NCBI GenBank assembly: GCA_023386555.1
Contig: JAEWJK010000005.1
Location: 62,001-126,000, forward strand
Direction of reading: 5' to 3'
DNA: 64,000 nt
Source of the DNA: Bacteroidota bacterium
Lineage (GTDB): Bacteria > Bacteroidota > Bacteroidia > Chitinophagales > Chitinophagaceae
Numbering within the stretch: position 1 is the first letter of the stretch; each line of letters opens with the position of its first letter. The notes under the pieces were generated by a model. It made no database searches, had not been told where the DNA came from, and worked only from the letters and a program-made list of their open reading frames with translations. Position numbers and translations under genes: made by a program. Below, one piece after another: positions 17,394-25,171 of the stretch.

Positions 17394-18470
17394 TTACGTT
17401 AACCATTTTTTTTGCTGGAAATCCTTCATTAACTGGCAAATAGCTTCTACACTTGATAAAGGTAAAGCGTTGTACATAGAAACTCTTAAGCCTCCAACGG
17501 TTCTATAGCCTTTAACACCCACTATTCCGTTGATCTTGCACTCCTGTAAAAATGACTCTTCGAGATCTTTATTTTTTATAGTGAATGTTGCATTCATTAA
17601 ACTGCGATCTTCTTTTTCAACCATAGGAACAAAAAGAGGTAGTGAATCAAGTGTATCATAGAAAAGTTGTGCTCTTTGTTGTGCTCTTCTTTCCATTTCA
17701 ATCAAGCCACCTTCTTTAATAATCCAGCGTAAAGTGAGCATGGAAACATAAATTGAAAAAACAGGGGGTGTGTTTAATAACGAATTGGCTTCGATATGAA
17801 CCCTATAATCCATAATAGATGGAATGGTTCTTTCGATCTTACCAAGTAAATCTTTCTTAATTACAGCTACATTCACACCTGCAGCACCCATATTTTTTTG
17901 AGCACCGGCATATATCAGACTGAATTTTTTGAAGTTGAGTGTACGGCTGAAAATATCGCTACTCATATCTGCTATCAACGGCACATCAGTTTCAGGAAAC
18001 TCATGCCATTGTGTTCCTTCTACTGTATTGTTTGAAGTGAGGTGAAGGTATTTACACTCTGATGGGGTATTGAAATTTTTTGGGATGTAAGAGTGATTCT
18101 TATCTTTTGATGAAGCAACTACCAGTGCAGTACCAAAAACATTTGCTTCCTTAATTGCTTTTGCTCCCCAAATGCCATTATCACAATAGGCTGCGGATTC
18201 TCCATCATCTAATAAATTCATTGGAACCTGCATGAATTGAGTTGTTGCACCCCCATGAAGAAAAAGTACTTCATAGTCGTCATCAATTTCCATTAATTGT
18301 TTTACAGACGCCTTAGCTTCATCAAGTACCTTAATAAACCAATCAGTTCTATGGCCAATCTCCAAAATAGAAAGCCCTGTATTGTTGAAATTATGAATAG
18401 CCTCTGCAGCTTGTTGCAATACTTCAGCTGGAAGAATGGATGGTCCTGAATTGAAATTGTGCATTTGCAT
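17394..18470 (-). CDS. serC: Phosphoserine aminotransferase
   Basis: A PLP enzyme converting 3-phosphohydroxypyruvate and glutamate to phosphoserine (serine biosynthesis) and working in the parallel PLP-synthesis reaction. It has 358 residues, the usual length. Signatures are NFNSGPSILP at the N-terminus, HGGATTQFM (72-80), NGIWG for cofactor stacking, and the PLP lysine in GAQKNMGAAG (K192). The C-terminal motif VGVKGYRTVGGLRVSMYNA is also conserved. ATG at 18470; a second ATG at 18464 is equally possible. It is first in a serC-DUF1015-TPR unit and follows the response regulator gene by 66 nt. A TACTTTG box in that gap suggests its own promoter. Confidence 0.97.
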   Translation of the reverse strand: MQMHNFNSGPSILPAEVLQQAAEAIHNFNNTGLSILEIGHRTDWFIKVLDEAKASVKQLMEIDDDYEVLFLHGGATTQFMQVPMNLLDDGESAAYCDNGIWGAKAIKEANVFGTALVVASSKDKNHSYIPKNFNTPSECKYLHLTSNNTVEGTQWHEFPETDVPLIADMSSDIFSRTLNFKKFSLIYAGAQKNMGAAGVNVAVIKKDLLGKIERTIPSIMDYRVHIEANSLLNTPPVFSIYVSMLTLRWIIKEGGLIEMERRAQQRAQLFYDTLDSLPLFVPMVEKEDRSLMNATFTIKNKDLEESFLQECKINGIVGVKGYRTVGGLRVSMYNALPLSSVEAICQLMKDFQQKKWLT

Positions 18471-18536
18471 TGCTTAAACTTTATATAACAAAGTACGGCA
18501 ATTGCAAGATGAGCTGGATACTATTAATGGGTGATG

Positions 18537-19172
18537 TTAAGCAAGATTATTTTCTTTAGCAAAGTTCATCAGTCCTGCAACGTTCTTTACATTCAATTTT
18601 TTGAAAATGTTTTTTCGATGAGTGGTTACAGTGAATTCGCTCAGGAATAATTCAGCTGCAATTTCTTTACTGCTCTTTTCTTTGCAAATAAGCCTGATAA
18701 TGTCAACTTCTCTTTTTGTAAGATGAAATTTTTTTAGAAAATCATCAAAGAACACAGACGATTTATCCAATGAGTCAATCGTCACTGCTTTTGGGAAGTA
18801 TTTGTTGCCTTCTAAAATTTCTGTTACTGCGTTTTTAAGTTCACTTGATGAGGATTGCTTTACCAGGAAACCATCTGCCTGTAACCGTTTTATCTGTTCA
18901 ATAATATCAGGCTGGTTATAACTGGTAAGGACTAATACCTTCGTGGCAGGATATAATTTTTTTACAATGTCAAGGCATCTTAATCCGTCTAAGCCTGGCA
19001 TATTTAAGTCTAATACTATAAGATCAGCTGAATTCCTATCAAGAAAATTCAAAAGATCTGTACCGTTATGTACAGTTGAAACAATACTTACGTTTTCTAT
19101 TTCCTCGATAATTGCCTTTATGCCTTCAGCTAATAGTTGATGATCGTCAGCTAAAACTACCTGTCTTCTCAT
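18537..19172 (-). CDS. NarL/LuxR-type response regulator
   Basis: A 211-residue regulator. The N-terminal receiver has the acidic pocket (ADDHQLL), the phospho-acceptor Asp in ADLIVLDLNMPGLDG, and LTSYNQP and FLVKQSSS (Lys). The C-terminal LuxR helix-turn-helix is LTKREVDIIRLICKEKSSKE then LFLSEFTVTTHRKNIFKKL. It is encoded 3' of, and overlapping by 26 nt, a histidine kinase of the HisKA_3 type, the usual partner for this class. Phosphorylation by that kinase and DNA binding by the dimer are inferred from the family; targets are unknown. Confidence 0.93.
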   Translation of the reverse strand: MRRQVVLADDHQLLAEGIKAIIEEIENVSIVSTVHNGTDLLNFLDRNSADLIVLDLNMPGLDGLRCLDIVKKLYPATKVLVLTSYNQPDIIEQIKRLQADGFLVKQSSSSELKNAVTEILEGNKYFPKAVTIDSLDKSSVFFDDFLKKFHLTKREVDIIRLICKEKSSKEIAAELFLSEFTVTTHRKNIFKKLNVKNVAGLMNFAKENNLA

Positions 19173-21015
19173 GTGCTTTTGGTATTTCTATGGATATTAC
19201 CAGACCTGTTGGTGTATTATCAAACTCAATTGTGCCGTTAAAGTAATTGATTTTAGAAATGATACCTGTTAGTCCTTTTGTATTTTGTTTGTCATATTCT
19301 TGCGACAAGCCTCTTCCATTGTCTTCAACATGCATCGTAATGCTATCATCATGCTCCATTAATTGGATGATCGCTTCTGATGCATGAGAATGTTTCACAA
19401 TATTATTCAGGAATTCATAGGTTATACTATAGATTACCGCATATATATTTTCTAAGTTATGGTCATATTCCTCAAAACCAAATACTACCACGTTTATCTT
19501 CAACTTTCCTGAACTATTATAAAAATCTGCAACATTCTGTATCGATTTTCTGAAACCAATCTTATGTAACATTATTGGGCTTAGGGCATGACTTAAATTT
19601 CTCACAGAACCTGAGACTATACTCAAAGCTTGTTCTGTTTTTTGTAGTTTAAGTTTTATGGCTTCGTCAGTAATCTGGTTGGCTTCTCTTATTGAAGAAA
19701 TATTAAGTTTAGCTGCGGATAACATAGAGCCTGCAATATCATGTAATTCGTCTGCAATCTTCTTTCTTTCTTTTGCTTCGGTATCGATTAGCGCTTTTGC
19801 ATTTTCTTTCTGTTGAATCTGGTATTGCAGTTGTAATTTTTCCTTTTCTAATCGATAGCTGTTAAAGCGATAGGCAAGACCAAATGTAAGAATGATCACT
19901 TCAGTAACATATCCAATTGCTACTCCATATTGTTCTAAATAAGAACCCGTGATATTTATAAAACCTGAATGGTTAAGAATGTTGATCAATACCATTATCA
20001 TTAATGGTATCAATGCTCCAAGATAAAATAACGACATCTTGTTTTTCTTACTTGCTTCCCGGAACAAAGCTATTAAGCCGAGCAAAACATATAAAGCAGC
20101 TACTGTCGGAATGATCTTTAGCATTACCAATGCAAGTGATGGAGCATCACTAACAGTTAATGGGGTGAGCCATAAAAGTAAAAGCAGAGAAGAAATGATG
20201 GTAGTTATATTCAGTGCTTTCTTTAGCAGGTTTTTTTTAACTCCACCTATATAAAAGATGGCAAATTGAATAGATAATATGATTGAAAGCGAACTAAAAA
20301 CGGGCCTCGATCTACTGGCAAACCATGTATTGTTTGGCCATAGATATTGAAAAGCATAACCCATATCTGAGAGAACCCAAAGCCATCCGGAAGTAATATA
20401 AAAGCAATATAGAATATAGACTTTCTCTCTTGTAATAACCGATAAATAAAATCCGAATATGAGAAGCAGCAAAACTATTCCGGTTAATAAGCCTGTGAAA
20501 ATTGAGTTTTTACTTTCTTCATACGTAAGTTGCTTATTACTTAAAACCTCATAAGTTAACTGAAGTGACTCATTGCGTTTTTCAATCTTTACAAAGTATA
20601 AATAGGTTTTTTGCTGCAAAGGAAATGAGAACCTGGTTGTTGGAACAGGCCTTTCGCCAAATTTTAAATGATCACCTGTTAAATAACCAATTGAGGTAAT
20701 ATTATCTTTTACCCGGTAAAATTCAATTTTATTAATGTGTGGATTACCAATAAGAAGCGTTAGTGATTCCGGCTGATAAAGTGAATCTATTTTAACGGCA
20801 AGCCAGAATATTGAGGCTGTAAAACCTGGATTATAATGATGAGAATTATTTTCTGAAAATTTATTCTGGTTAAATAGCTGTAAAGCTTTCTCTGCCGTTG
20901 TATTTGTTAATGAATCTTCATATAAAAAAAACTGCGCCTTTTCGGATTGTGCAGATAAAGAGGTTGATATAGATACATTCAAAGCAACCAGGAGCCACCA
21001 TGATTTTCTTTTCAT
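19147..21015 (-). CDS. 7TMR-DISM sensor histidine kinase
   Basis: A 622-residue membrane kinase. Signal peptide 1-22, periplasmic beta-sandwich sensor of the 7TMR-DISMED2 type (about 30-165, with the family-like NPGFTASIFWLAVKI), then seven transmembrane helices (about 170-390). A coiled linker leads to a HisKA_3 dimerisation domain with the phospho-accepting His in KIADELHDIAGSM, and an HATPase domain with N-box (YEFLNNIVKHSHASEA) and G-box (VEDNGRGL). The DISMED2 fold usually senses small molecules such as carbohydrates. It begins 6 nt after the DUF502 gene ends and overlaps its response regulator by 26 nt, so the three genes are probably one operon. Confidence 0.93.
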   Translation of the reverse strand: MKRKSWWLLVALNVSISTSLSAQSEKAQFFLYEDSLTNTTAEKALQLFNQNKFSENNSHHYNPGFTASIFWLAVKIDSLYQPESLTLLIGNPHINKIEFYRVKDNITSIGYLTGDHLKFGERPVPTTRFSFPLQQKTYLYFVKIEKRNESLQLTYEVLSNKQLTYEESKNSIFTGLLTGIVLLLLIFGFYLSVITREKVYILYCFYITSGWLWVLSDMGYAFQYLWPNNTWFASRSRPVFSSLSIILSIQFAIFYIGGVKKNLLKKALNITTIISSLLLLLWLTPLTVSDAPSLALVMLKIIPTVAALYVLLGLIALFREASKKNKMSLFYLGALIPLMIMVLINILNHSGFINITGSYLEQYGVAIGYVTEVIILTFGLAYRFNSYRLEKEKLQLQYQIQQKENAKALIDTEAKERKKIADELHDIAGSMLSAAKLNISSIREANQITDEAIKLKLQKTEQALSIVSGSVRNLSHALSPIMLHKIGFRKSIQNVADFYNSSGKLKINVVVFGFEEYDHNLENIYAVIYSITYEFLNNIVKHSHASEAIIQLMEHDDSITMHVEDNGRGLSQEYDKQNTKGLTGIISKINYFNGTIEFDNTPTGLVISIEIPKAHEKTGSFS

Positions 21016-21021
21016 AGAATA

Positions 21022-21669
21022 TTATTCCTGTTCATGTACTTCTGTAACACCACCGGTAACAGCAAATTTCATTGCATCTGCTGCACTGATATGATTCAAA
21101 GGTTTAACCCTGTCACGAGGTACAATATAAGTAGTTCCTGTAACAGCATATGCTAAAGGAACATAAACAGTAACATGTTCCGGCATTTCAAATTCGGTCA
21201 TATCCTTTAAGGTAATAAAACCTATTCTCCATACATCGGTATCATCTACACAAACAAGAACAGGCTTATCAAACTTCTTCTTATTGCCGGCAAAAGCTTT
21301 TAAAAAGTCTTTTACTGAGGAGTAAATGAATTTAATACCTGGTGTTCTTTCTAAAATAGAATCAAAAACACCGAGTAGGCGATTGAAAATAAAAAGCGAT
21401 GAAAGCCACCCTACTACAAAAACAAATACGACTACTAATACAAATCCGAGGCCTGTGAATTGTCTAATGCTGCCATCTGCATTTCTTGGAATGGCCCCGG
21501 GAAATAGACTATGAATCAGGTTTGGAAGAAAACTATCAACCAGGTTAAACAAGGAAATGACTACCCATAAAGTAATACCTACTGGAGCAATAACCAGTAA
21601 ACCTTGCAGGAAGTATTGCAAGAGTATTTTAATTCCAAATCTACTCTCAGGTTTACCTTCTTCTCTCAT
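21022..21669 (-). CDS. DUF502 family membrane protein
   Basis: 215 residues starting MREEGKPESRFGIKILLQYF at the ATG 21669; a longer frame from a TTG at 21717 is not needed. It has two transmembrane helices, LLVIAPVGITLWVVISLFNL and FVLVVVFVFVVGWLSSLFIF, with a GLVIAPVxIT-like motif typical of DUF502. The soluble C-terminal domain contains RTPGIKFIYSSVKDFLKAF, MPEHVTVYVPLAYAVTGTTY and a final VTGGVTEVHEQ. No function is established. It lies 6 nt upstream of the sensor kinase and is divergent from the efflux operon. Confidence 0.9.
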   Translation of the reverse strand: MREEGKPESRFGIKILLQYFLQGLLVIAPVGITLWVVISLFNLVDSFLPNLIHSLFPGAIPRNADGSIRQFTGLGFVLVVVFVFVVGWLSSLFIFNRLLGVFDSILERTPGIKFIYSSVKDFLKAFAGNKKKFDKPVLVCVDDTDVWRIGFITLKDMTEFEMPEHVTVYVPLAYAVTGTTYIVPRDRVKPLNHISAADAMKFAVTGGVTEVHEQE

Positions 21670-21787
21670 GTTTTTGCAGTTCTGAAGAACAAAGTAAGTT
21701 AAAAAAGCAAGGCTCAAATTGAATTTCTATATTGTCACTCATCAATCATAGTGACCACTTAACAAAAAAATAATAAGAATTTATTTA

Positions 21788-21826
21788 ATGGAAACTTGAA
21801 TTACGAAAAAAGTTTCCATAGTTTTG
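21788..21826 (+). promoter_or_regulatory. Promoter of the efflux operon with overlapping palindromic operator
   Basis: A TTG at 21796-21798, a 20-nt spacer and TAGTTTTG at 21819-21826 match the Bacteroidota -33/-7 pattern, 9 nt before the first ATG. A perfect 10-bp inverted repeat, ATGGAAACTT (21788-21797) and AAGTTTCCAT (21810-21819) with a 12-nt centre, covers the -33 element and touches the -7 box. This is the layout of a TetR-family operator. Confidence 0.75.
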
Positions 21827-21835
21827 CGGCCTCTT

Positions 21836-22453
21836 ATGGAAATGAAGGAAAGAATACAGGCCAAGGCAGAGGAGCTTTTCAGACGCTTCGGCATTCGAAG
21901 TGTTACCATGGACGAAATATCGAATCAACTCGGTATTTCTAAAAAAACTTTGTATCAATCTTACGCTGATAAGGAAGAAATAGTGCATGCTGTTTTCGAT
22001 AGCATAATGAGTGATAATAAGGAACGCTGTCTATGTGATAGAGAGAATGCCGATAATGCTATCCAGGAAGTGTTCCTCGCTTTTGATCATGTACTGCAGA
22101 TGTTCACTGAAATGAACCCTGCTATTCTATTTGATCTGCATAAATATCATCCAAATGTTTATGTGAAATTCAATGCCTATAAGTATGATTTCCTATATAA
22201 TGTGATCAAGCAGAATTTACAGAGAGGCATAAAGGAAGAGATATACAGGCCGGAAATAAACGTGGAAATAATGACGAGGTATAGGATTGAAAGCAGCATG
22301 CTTGCATTCAATACTGAAATATTTCCCCAGAGTAAAAAAGACCTGGCAGGAGTTGAGAGAGAATTGCTTGAACATTTTTTATATGGATTAGCTACAACTA
22401 AAGGCACTAAACTTATTCATAAATACATCCAACAAAGACTAAAACAACAATAA
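21836..22453 (+). CDS. TetR family transcriptional regulator
   Basis: 205 residues from the ATG at 21836 (a second ATG follows at 21842; the TTG at 21824 lies inside the -7 box). The N-terminal helix-turn-helix, about residues 5-50, has FRRFGIRSVTMDEISNQLGI and SKKTLYQSYADKEEIV, the standard TetR_N pattern. The all-helical C-terminal ligand and dimer domain is not similar to a named subfamily by eye. It is the first gene of the tetR-tolC-hlyD-RND operon; its stop overlaps the next start (TAATG). A perfect palindrome on its own promoter suggests it represses the operon until an inducer, perhaps an efflux substrate, binds (inference). Confidence 0.93.
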   Translation: MEMKERIQAKAEELFRRFGIRSVTMDEISNQLGISKKTLYQSYADKEEIVHAVFDSIMSDNKERCLCDRENADNAIQEVFLAFDHVLQMFTEMNPAILFDLHKYHPNVYVKFNAYKYDFLYNVIKQNLQRGIKEEIYRPEINVEIMTRYRIESSMLAFNTEIFPQSKKDLAGVERELLEHFLYGLATTKGTKLIHKYIQQRLKQQ

Positions 22454-23844
22454 TGAAGCAAGCGATGATGTTGTTCGCTGTGTTGCTTTCTGCTTTAACC
22501 CAATTGAAAGCACAACAGCATTACGAACTGACTATTAAAGAAGCGGTTGACTTGGCTTTTAAGAATCTTGCAGAGGTTAAAAATGCACAAGTAGATTACC
22601 AGATACAGCAAGCCCAAAACAAAGAGATCACCGGAAGAGCTTTACCGCAAATTACAGGTAATGCAGGTGTAAACCATTATTTGCAATTACCTGGTATCCT
22701 TTTTCCTGATGCCACAGCGACCGCAGTTTATTCTATTTTAAAAGAAGAAGGAGTGCAGAATGGATCTGGTCAACCGATAACCACTGTCCCTAATCCTGTT
22801 ATTCGGCAATTGAGTTTTCAGCAGCCTTGGAATGCACAGGCCGGAATTACTTTGCAGCAATTACTTTTTCAACCAGATGTTTTTGTAGGATTACAGGCAA
22901 GAAAAACTGCCCTCAATCTTTCTGCAGCACAGATTGAACAAGTGAAGGAAACAGTAAAAGATTCCGCTTATAAAAAATATTACGCCATTCTTATTGCACA
23001 AAAGCAGCTTGATTTTTTAAACGAAAGCGTTAAGCGATTAGAGGTACTGCATAAAGAAGCTAAAGCAATGTATGAAAACGGCTTTAGTGAAAAACTTGAT
23101 CTTGATAAGTTTGAAGTGCAACTTACCAATCTCAGAACTACAAGAAGTCTTGTTCAGAATGGAGTAGATATTTCTTATGCATTGTTGAAATTTTCATTAG
23201 GGCTATCTCAAAAAGATACTGTCGTATTAAAAGAAAGCCTTAGTACAGAGAAAATCAAAGAAGGAATTCTTGATGGTGAGTTTAAATATGAAGACAGAGC
23301 CGAGATAAGAACACTCGGTTTTTCCAGACAAATGCTGGAACTGGATGTTAAGCGTCACAAACTTGGAGGTATTCCAACTGTTGCAGCTATGGCAAACTAT
23401 GGCACTACCGGTCAGGGTGAAAGATTCATCACTGATAAGAACACAACATGGATCAGAAGTTCTTATGTAGGATTAAATGTAAACATTCCAATCTTCGATG
23501 GATTTCAAAGAAAGAACAGGGTACAACAGTCAAGATTAAATCTTCAAAAACTGGATAACACAATTATCCAGGTAAAACAGGGAATTGATCTTGAACAAAC
23601 CATCACCAAAACTTCCCTCACTAATGCATTGTTGAATCTGGATGCACAGCAAAAGAACATGGAACTGGCAGAGAGAGTATATAACACAACTAAAATAAAA
23701 TTATCTGAAGGTGTAGGTAGCAGTTCTGAAGTATTACTTGCCGAAAATGAACTGCAGGCAGCACAGAATAATTATTTTAATGCATTATACCAGGCTATCG
23801 TTTCCAAGATCAGCTATCAGAAATCATTAGGTAAACTAAACTAA
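22453..23844 (+). CDS. TolC family outer-membrane efflux protein
   Basis: 463 residues with a signal peptide (MMLFAVLLSALTQLKAQ). It has two outer-membrane efflux (OEP) repeats rich in helical heptads: LTIKEAVDLAFKNLAEVKNA at the start of the first, and ELDVKRHKLGGIPTVAAMAN leading the second. The C-terminal helix has YQAIVSKISYQKSLGKL. The trimeric family forms the exit duct through the outer membrane and the periplasmic helical barrel. It overlaps the tetR stop by one base and is 22 nt from the adaptor gene. Confidence 0.92.
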   Translation: MKQAMMLFAVLLSALTQLKAQQHYELTIKEAVDLAFKNLAEVKNAQVDYQIQQAQNKEITGRALPQITGNAGVNHYLQLPGILFPDATATAVYSILKEEGVQNGSGQPITTVPNPVIRQLSFQQPWNAQAGITLQQLLFQPDVFVGLQARKTALNLSAAQIEQVKETVKDSAYKKYYAILIAQKQLDFLNESVKRLEVLHKEAKAMYENGFSEKLDLDKFEVQLTNLRTTRSLVQNGVDISYALLKFSLGLSQKDTVVLKESLSTEKIKEGILDGEFKYEDRAEIRTLGFSRQMLELDVKRHKLGGIPTVAAMANYGTTGQGERFITDKNTTWIRSSYVGLNVNIPIFDGFQRKNRVQQSRLNLQKLDNTIIQVKQGIDLEQTITKTSLTNALLNLDAQQKNMELAERVYNTTKIKLSEGVGSSSEVLLAENELQAAQNNYFNALYQAIVSKISYQKSLGKLN

Positions 23845-23866
23845 ACAACAATCTTAAACATACGTT

Positions 23867-25075
23867 ATGAGCCAATTGATAAGATTCTCACTCATCCTCA
23901 TCATCGGAGCAACTATTGCATCTTGCGGTGGAAGTGATAAAGAGATCAAAGCAACCATCACAGAAAAAAGAACTGAACTTGAAAAAAAGAAAAAAGAGCA
24001 GACTGAATTAGCAGCTGAAATAAAAAAACTGGAAGACGAACTTGCTTTGCTAGACACGGCTTCGAGTAAAGAATTAAATGCAAAACTCGTAAGTGTTACT
24101 CCATTAAATACACAGGAGTTCAAACATTTTATTGAGATACAAGGAAAGATTATCTCTGATAATATTTCTAACATCTCACCAAGATTAGGACCCGGACAAG
24201 TTAAAGCCGTGTATGTAAAGCAGGGACAGCAAGTGAGAAAAGGCCAGTTGTTATTGAAGCTTGACGATGCTGTTATTCGTCAGCAGATTGCAGCAGCAAG
24301 AAGCAGTCTGGGTACCATACAAGCTCAGTTAACTTCTGCAAGAGATGTGTTGAATCGTTATGAGAATCTTCGTAAGCAAGGAATTGGAAGTGAAGTTCAG
24401 TTGATACAATTCAGAACAAATGTAAACACATTAGAAGCTCAGTTAACATCAGCAAGAGAGAACATTAAGATATATGAGGAACAACTTCGTGCTACGAATG
24501 TTTATTCAGATGTAAACGGTATTGCTGAACAGGTGAATGTAAGAGTAGGTGAAACATTTATGGGAATGATGGGAACCATTCCTCAAATACAAATTGTAAA
24601 TAACAGTGCATTGAAAGTTGAGGCTGCTGTACCTGAGAATTATGCAAGCAAAGTAAAAGTTGGTTCTCCGGTTACTGTTATTCTTCCAGATGCAAATAAA
24701 ACATACAATTCTACTATCTCATTATCAGGTAGAGTGATCGATCCAAGTAGCAGGAGTTTCAATATTGAAGCAAGAATTCCTTCTGACGGAAGTTCAAGAC
24801 CTAACCAAATAGCGAAACTTCAGATACAGGATTATGCTGTGAAGAATACGATTGTTGTTCCGGTGAACACAGTACAAACTGATGAGAAAGGGAAATATGT
24901 GTTTGTTGCAGTAAAGGAAGGTGACAGGATGGTTGCAAGAAAAAAATCTGTTGGCGTAGGTGAATTAAACGGAAAAATGATTGAGATAAGAGTTGGTCTT
25001 AATGTGGGTGATCAGTTGATCACTGAAGGATACCAAAATTTGTATGAAGGACAGGTGATCAGCATTGTTAAATAG
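23867..25075 (+). CDS. RND efflux periplasmic adaptor (membrane fusion lipoprotein)
   Basis: 402 residues. The lipoprotein signal ends TIASC (Cys20), then a Lys/Glu-rich coiled coil (about 27-65) and the HlyD/MFP core. The biotinyl-lipoyl half-motifs are KAVYVKQGQQVRKGQLLLKL and YSDVNGIAEQVNVRVGE around a helical hairpin. The beta-barrel domain has LKVEAAVPENYASKVKVG, and the membrane-proximal region NTIVVPVNTVQTDEKGKYVF. It links the inner-membrane RND pump to TolC. The N-terminal coiled coil before the lipoyl domain is longer than in AcrA (by eye). An interspersed repeat separates it from the pump gene. Confidence 0.93.
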   Translation: MSQLIRFSLILIIGATIASCGGSDKEIKATITEKRTELEKKKKEQTELAAEIKKLEDELALLDTASSKELNAKLVSVTPLNTQEFKHFIEIQGKIISDNISNISPRLGPGQVKAVYVKQGQQVRKGQLLLKLDDAVIRQQIAAARSSLGTIQAQLTSARDVLNRYENLRKQGIGSEVQLIQFRTNVNTLEAQLTSARENIKIYEEQLRATNVYSDVNGIAEQVNVRVGETFMGMMGTIPQIQIVNNSALKVEAAVPENYASKVKVGSPVTVILPDANKTYNSTISLSGRVIDPSSRSFNIEARIPSDGSSRPNQIAKLQIQDYAVKNTIVVPVNTVQTDEKGKYVFVAVKEGDRMVARKKSVGVGELNGKMIEIRVGLNVGDQLITEGYQNLYEGQVISIVK

Positions 25076-25102
25076 CTGATACAAAAAGTTGCACAACGAT
25101 AT

Positions 25103-25130
25103 TCAGCACAAGAGTGCGACGCAACGAAAG
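25103..25130 (+). repeat. Interspersed repeat, copy 4
   Basis: A 28-nt stretch identical to the reverse complement of 13959-13986, core GTGCGACGCAACGAAAG. An outer TCAGC ... AGCTGA inverted pair is present, and a partial GCACAACGA copy precedes it (25091-25099). It lies in the 96-nt gap between the adaptor and pump genes, inside what should be one transcript. Confidence 0.8.
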
Positions 25131-25171
25131 TTGACAGAAATACTAAAGCTGACTAAATAAATAAACCTCAA

